From: Bacteroidota bacterium
GTDB lineage: Bacteria > Bacteroidota > Bacteroidia > Bacteroidales > F082
DNA: 45,817 nucleotides
Reading direction: 5' to 3'
Assembly (NCBI GenBank): GCA_013203805.1
Contig: JABMPH010000428.1
Location: forward strand, 1-45,817
Position 1 is the first letter of the stretch, and each line of letters opens with the position of its first letter. The position numbers were made by a program, and so were the translations under genes. Shown here one piece after another: positions 44,158 to 45,817 of this stretch. Under the pieces are notes generated by a model that was given only the letters and a program-made list of their open reading frames with translations, ran no database searches and was not told where the DNA came from.

Positions 44158-44179
44158 TTTCAAGCGTGGACGCTTGAAA
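44158..44179. repeat. Perfect 10-bp palindrome between convergent xseB and FISUMP genes
   Basis: TTTCAAGCGT, two bases, ACGCTTGAAA. It lies 34 bases after the xseB stop and 9 bases before the end of the minus-strand gene. There is no adjacent T-run on either strand, so it is either a weak bidirectional terminator or a small dispersed palindrome. Confidence 0.8.
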
Positions 44180-44187
44180 CAGGGTTG

Positions 44188-45516
44188 TTAATTTTTAACA
44201 CAGCGGACGGATAATGCTATTCCACTATATCCACTTAAGGGTTGCCTATTAATTTGGGTTTGATTCCAATCTAAATTACGGTAATATTTTCCAGCGGCCT
44301 CCGAACTCCAGAAATAACCCTTATAACCTGGCCCCCAATATTCACCCTGTACAAAATATCCTCCGGGAAGTGCGGTGAAACCAAACGCATCAGTTGCACC
44401 TGGATTTGGTGGTTCCCATAATGATGTGCCGGTTTGTTTCAAATTTCCGCCTGCATCTGTCCCTCTCCAGTTATTATATTGCCATTCTTGATTTCCGATT
44501 TTATACATGCTGTCAACTGCACCTTCAAGTAGCTGCCAATCCATATCATCCGGTATATGCCAACCTTCAGGACAAATGCCCTGCCCTCCGGTTGTAGTTG
44601 TGTAGGTCATCATTTCATTCCAGTAATATAATCCTCCTGTAATGACACAGTTATATTCATCATTACCCATACAATATTTTTCGATTGTGTCGTTGTTTGT
44701 AGGGATTGCGGGGGAATTGATTTTGATTCCCACATTAAGGTTTTCTTTAAGCCAACACTGACTTAAAATTTGAATAGTATTGTAGGTTTGCCCTTCATAA
44801 TCCACAATTGGAGTTCCAATGCACGGAATATTGGTGGCATACTGAAATGTATAAATTATTGATTCGTCGGGTGAATCCAAAATTCCAGACTCACCAGATT
44901 CACCATAGCCAACAAAAAGTAGCTCATCACCCGATTCAAAAGAAAAATCATCAACTAAGTCCGTTGATTTTAGTTTGTCGTTTTTAAAATCACTTCTATC
45001 GTAAAATATCGTGCAAGCCCGTTTATTATAAGAGGTGCAAAACATCTTGATATTCCTCGTCAACCCATTGATATTGGCTGAAAGTACGTAAACTTGTTCA
45101 CCACCGGGAATAAACGAGAAATGATGTGTTCCTTCACTTATAGTTCGTTGCAATTGAGCGACCTGTTTGCCCAACAAGTTGTAAACATTGACATCTAAAA
45201 CGCCACCCCGATTGACATAAATGTTAAATTCTGTTTTGTCAATAAACGGATTTGGGAAATTTTTAGATAAACTGAAAGCATTCCTGCTATTAGTGAATAA
45301 TTCATCAAGGCCAACAAACAATATGGTAAATGAAGTGTCAGGGGCATATAACATGGTATCTCCCCCCCGGGTAAGATTTCTGATATAGATACTGTCAAGC
45401 TGTACATGACTTCCGTTGTTGTCACCGGTAAATAACAATTCAATGGATTGACCCTGAACAAACAACGGGCTAATTGCGAAAATAAAAACGCAAATTAGAT
45501 TTAATCGCATTTTCAT
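44188..45516 (-). CDS. FISUMP-domain exported protein with internal T9SS sorting-domain-like module
   Basis: Exported protein of 442 aa. A signal peptide (MKMRLNLICVFIFAISPLFVQG) is followed by a short beta-rich part (SIELLFTGDNNGSHVQLDSI). Residues about 80-158 look like a type IX secretion C-terminal sorting domain: FSLSKNFPNPFIDKTEFNIY, LDVNVYNLLGKQVAQL, then a Gly-rich EGTHHFSF. Here it is internal, not at the C terminus. The last about 210 residues are a FISUMP domain (CWLKENLNVG, then GICPEGWHIPDDMDWQLLEG, GFTALPGGYF and SVRCVKN), a family of cell-surface proteins of uncertain function. It could be a surface or adhesive protein. Start ATG 45516 or 45510 are both possible. Confidence 0.85.
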   Translation of the reverse strand: MKMRLNLICVFIFAISPLFVQGQSIELLFTGDNNGSHVQLDSIYIRNLTRGGDTMLYAPDTSFTILFVGLDELFTNSRNAFSLSKNFPNPFIDKTEFNIYVNRGGVLDVNVYNLLGKQVAQLQRTISEGTHHFSFIPGGEQVYVLSANINGLTRNIKMFCTSYNKRACTIFYDRSDFKNDKLKSTDLVDDFSFESGDELLFVGYGESGESGILDSPDESIIYTFQYATNIPCIGTPIVDYEGQTYNTIQILSQCWLKENLNVGIKINSPAIPTNNDTIEKYCMGNDEYNCVITGGLYYWNEMMTYTTTTGGQGICPEGWHIPDDMDWQLLEGAVDSMYKIGNQEWQYNNWRGTDAGGNLKQTGTSLWEPPNPGATDAFGFTALPGGYFVQGEYWGPGYKGYFWSSEAAGKYYRNLDWNQTQINRQPLSGYSGIALSVRCVKN

Positions 45517-45713
45517 AATAGTTTAGTTTAGTATTACAAATTACTCCCACAAATTATGTTGCTGAATATTATAAATTTAGCATTGTAAAGATAGTGCATA
45601 AAGAAGGCAATGTCAAGGGTTGTTGGATTTTCCTATGGCAGGTAATCAGGTATAATACCAATTAAATTTCGGAATGAGCTTAATAAATCAATAGATTTTT
45701 AGTTTTAGCAAAC

Positions 45714-45760
45714 TGAAAAAATATTTGCATCCCCCTAAGGCGGACGGAAATATTTTTTCA
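45714..45760. repeat. Inverted repeat in the right-edge non-coding region
   Basis: TGAAAAAATATTT (45714-45726) and AAATATTTTTTCA (45748-45760) are perfect 13-bp inverted repeats around a 21-base GC-rich loop (GCATCCCCCTAAGG and following). The region 45517-45817 holds no gene that I recognise. It may be a terminator or a promoter-proximal element of a gene beyond the window. Confidence 0.7.
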
Positions 45761-45817
45761 AGAAGATAAAACTATAAAGATGAAGATTTATCAGCGCATT
45801 TTGATGTTTAGTTGGTA

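Noticed and set aside
1-45817. Search by eye for tRNA, rRNA, CRISPR arrays, insertion sequences, attachment sites and toxin-antitoxin pairs
   Set aside because: No cloverleaf-like sequence, spaced direct-repeat array, transposase motif or convincing toxin-antitoxin pair was found; short RNAs could still be missed without covariance models.

Overview
The window is an ordinary-looking chromosomal stretch of a low-GC member of the Bacteroidota, probably class Bacteroidia; finer placement would be a guess. The evidence is AT-rich coding DNA, Bacteroidota-type promoters (TTTG, about 20 bases, TAnnTTTG) with mostly no Shine-Dalgarno sequence, families typical of the phylum (DUF4292-type, DUF6249-type, FISUMP, a type IX secretion sorting-domain-like module, large AsmA-like proteins) and tandem methylmalonyl-CoA mutase genes. 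No rRNA, tRNA, CRISPR array, insertion sequence or prophage was recognised.

Layout. 1-1540: a truncated response regulator and its histidine kinase, facing a polyprenyl synthase. 2643-4175: a radical SAM protein and an SRAP/YedK-type DNA-damage protein. 4394-9887: a large AsmA-like envelope protein, a Gre-like protein, and primase DnaG. 10093-13936: AsnS, sigma-54 RpoN and a membrane protein. 14028-18662 (minus strand): prfB with a programmed +1 frameshift, recX, two paralogous FKBP lipoproteins, a sirtuin and malate dehydrogenase. 19026-24732: an orphan P-loop kinase-like protein, a small zinc-site protein, a penicillin-acylase-family Ntn hydrolase, an ECF sigma factor with a small membrane partner, a divergent DUF6249-type membrane protein and a lipoprotein. 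25064-29146: methylmalonyl-CoA mutase, both subunits. 29607-36163: a TolC-TetR-MFP-RND efflux operon. 36197-41920: a DEAD-box-type helicase, then dut, a TPR protein, a DUF4292-type lipoprotein and an EnvC-like protein. 41934-44124: an Rrf2 regulator divergent from xseA-xseB. 44188-45516: a FISUMP protein carrying an internal sorting-domain-like module.

How the genes work together. The content is mostly housekeeping: replication, repair and nucleotide pool (dnaG, dut, xseAB, recX, SRAP), translation (asnS, prfB), isoprenoid synthesis, central carbon flow (mdh, mutAB, as in succinate/propionate metabolism), and envelope upkeep and export (AsmA-like, EnvC-like, DUF4292-type, RND efflux).

The points most worth a second look are: (i) a perfect 12-bp inverted repeat between the ECF sigma gene and the DUF6249-type gene, whose halves each fit an outward-facing ECF -35 element with a matching -10; (ii) ten consecutive 11-residue repeats ending the AsmA-like protein; (iii) a textbook RF2 frameshift signal with a strong Shine-Dalgarno-like element in a lineage that barely uses Shine-Dalgarno pairing; (iv) a REP-like palindrome between dnaG and asnS with a related half-site 19.5 kb away; and (v) an abrupt GC change inside the truncated response regulator at the left edge. 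I found no convincing wholly new defence or mobile system.
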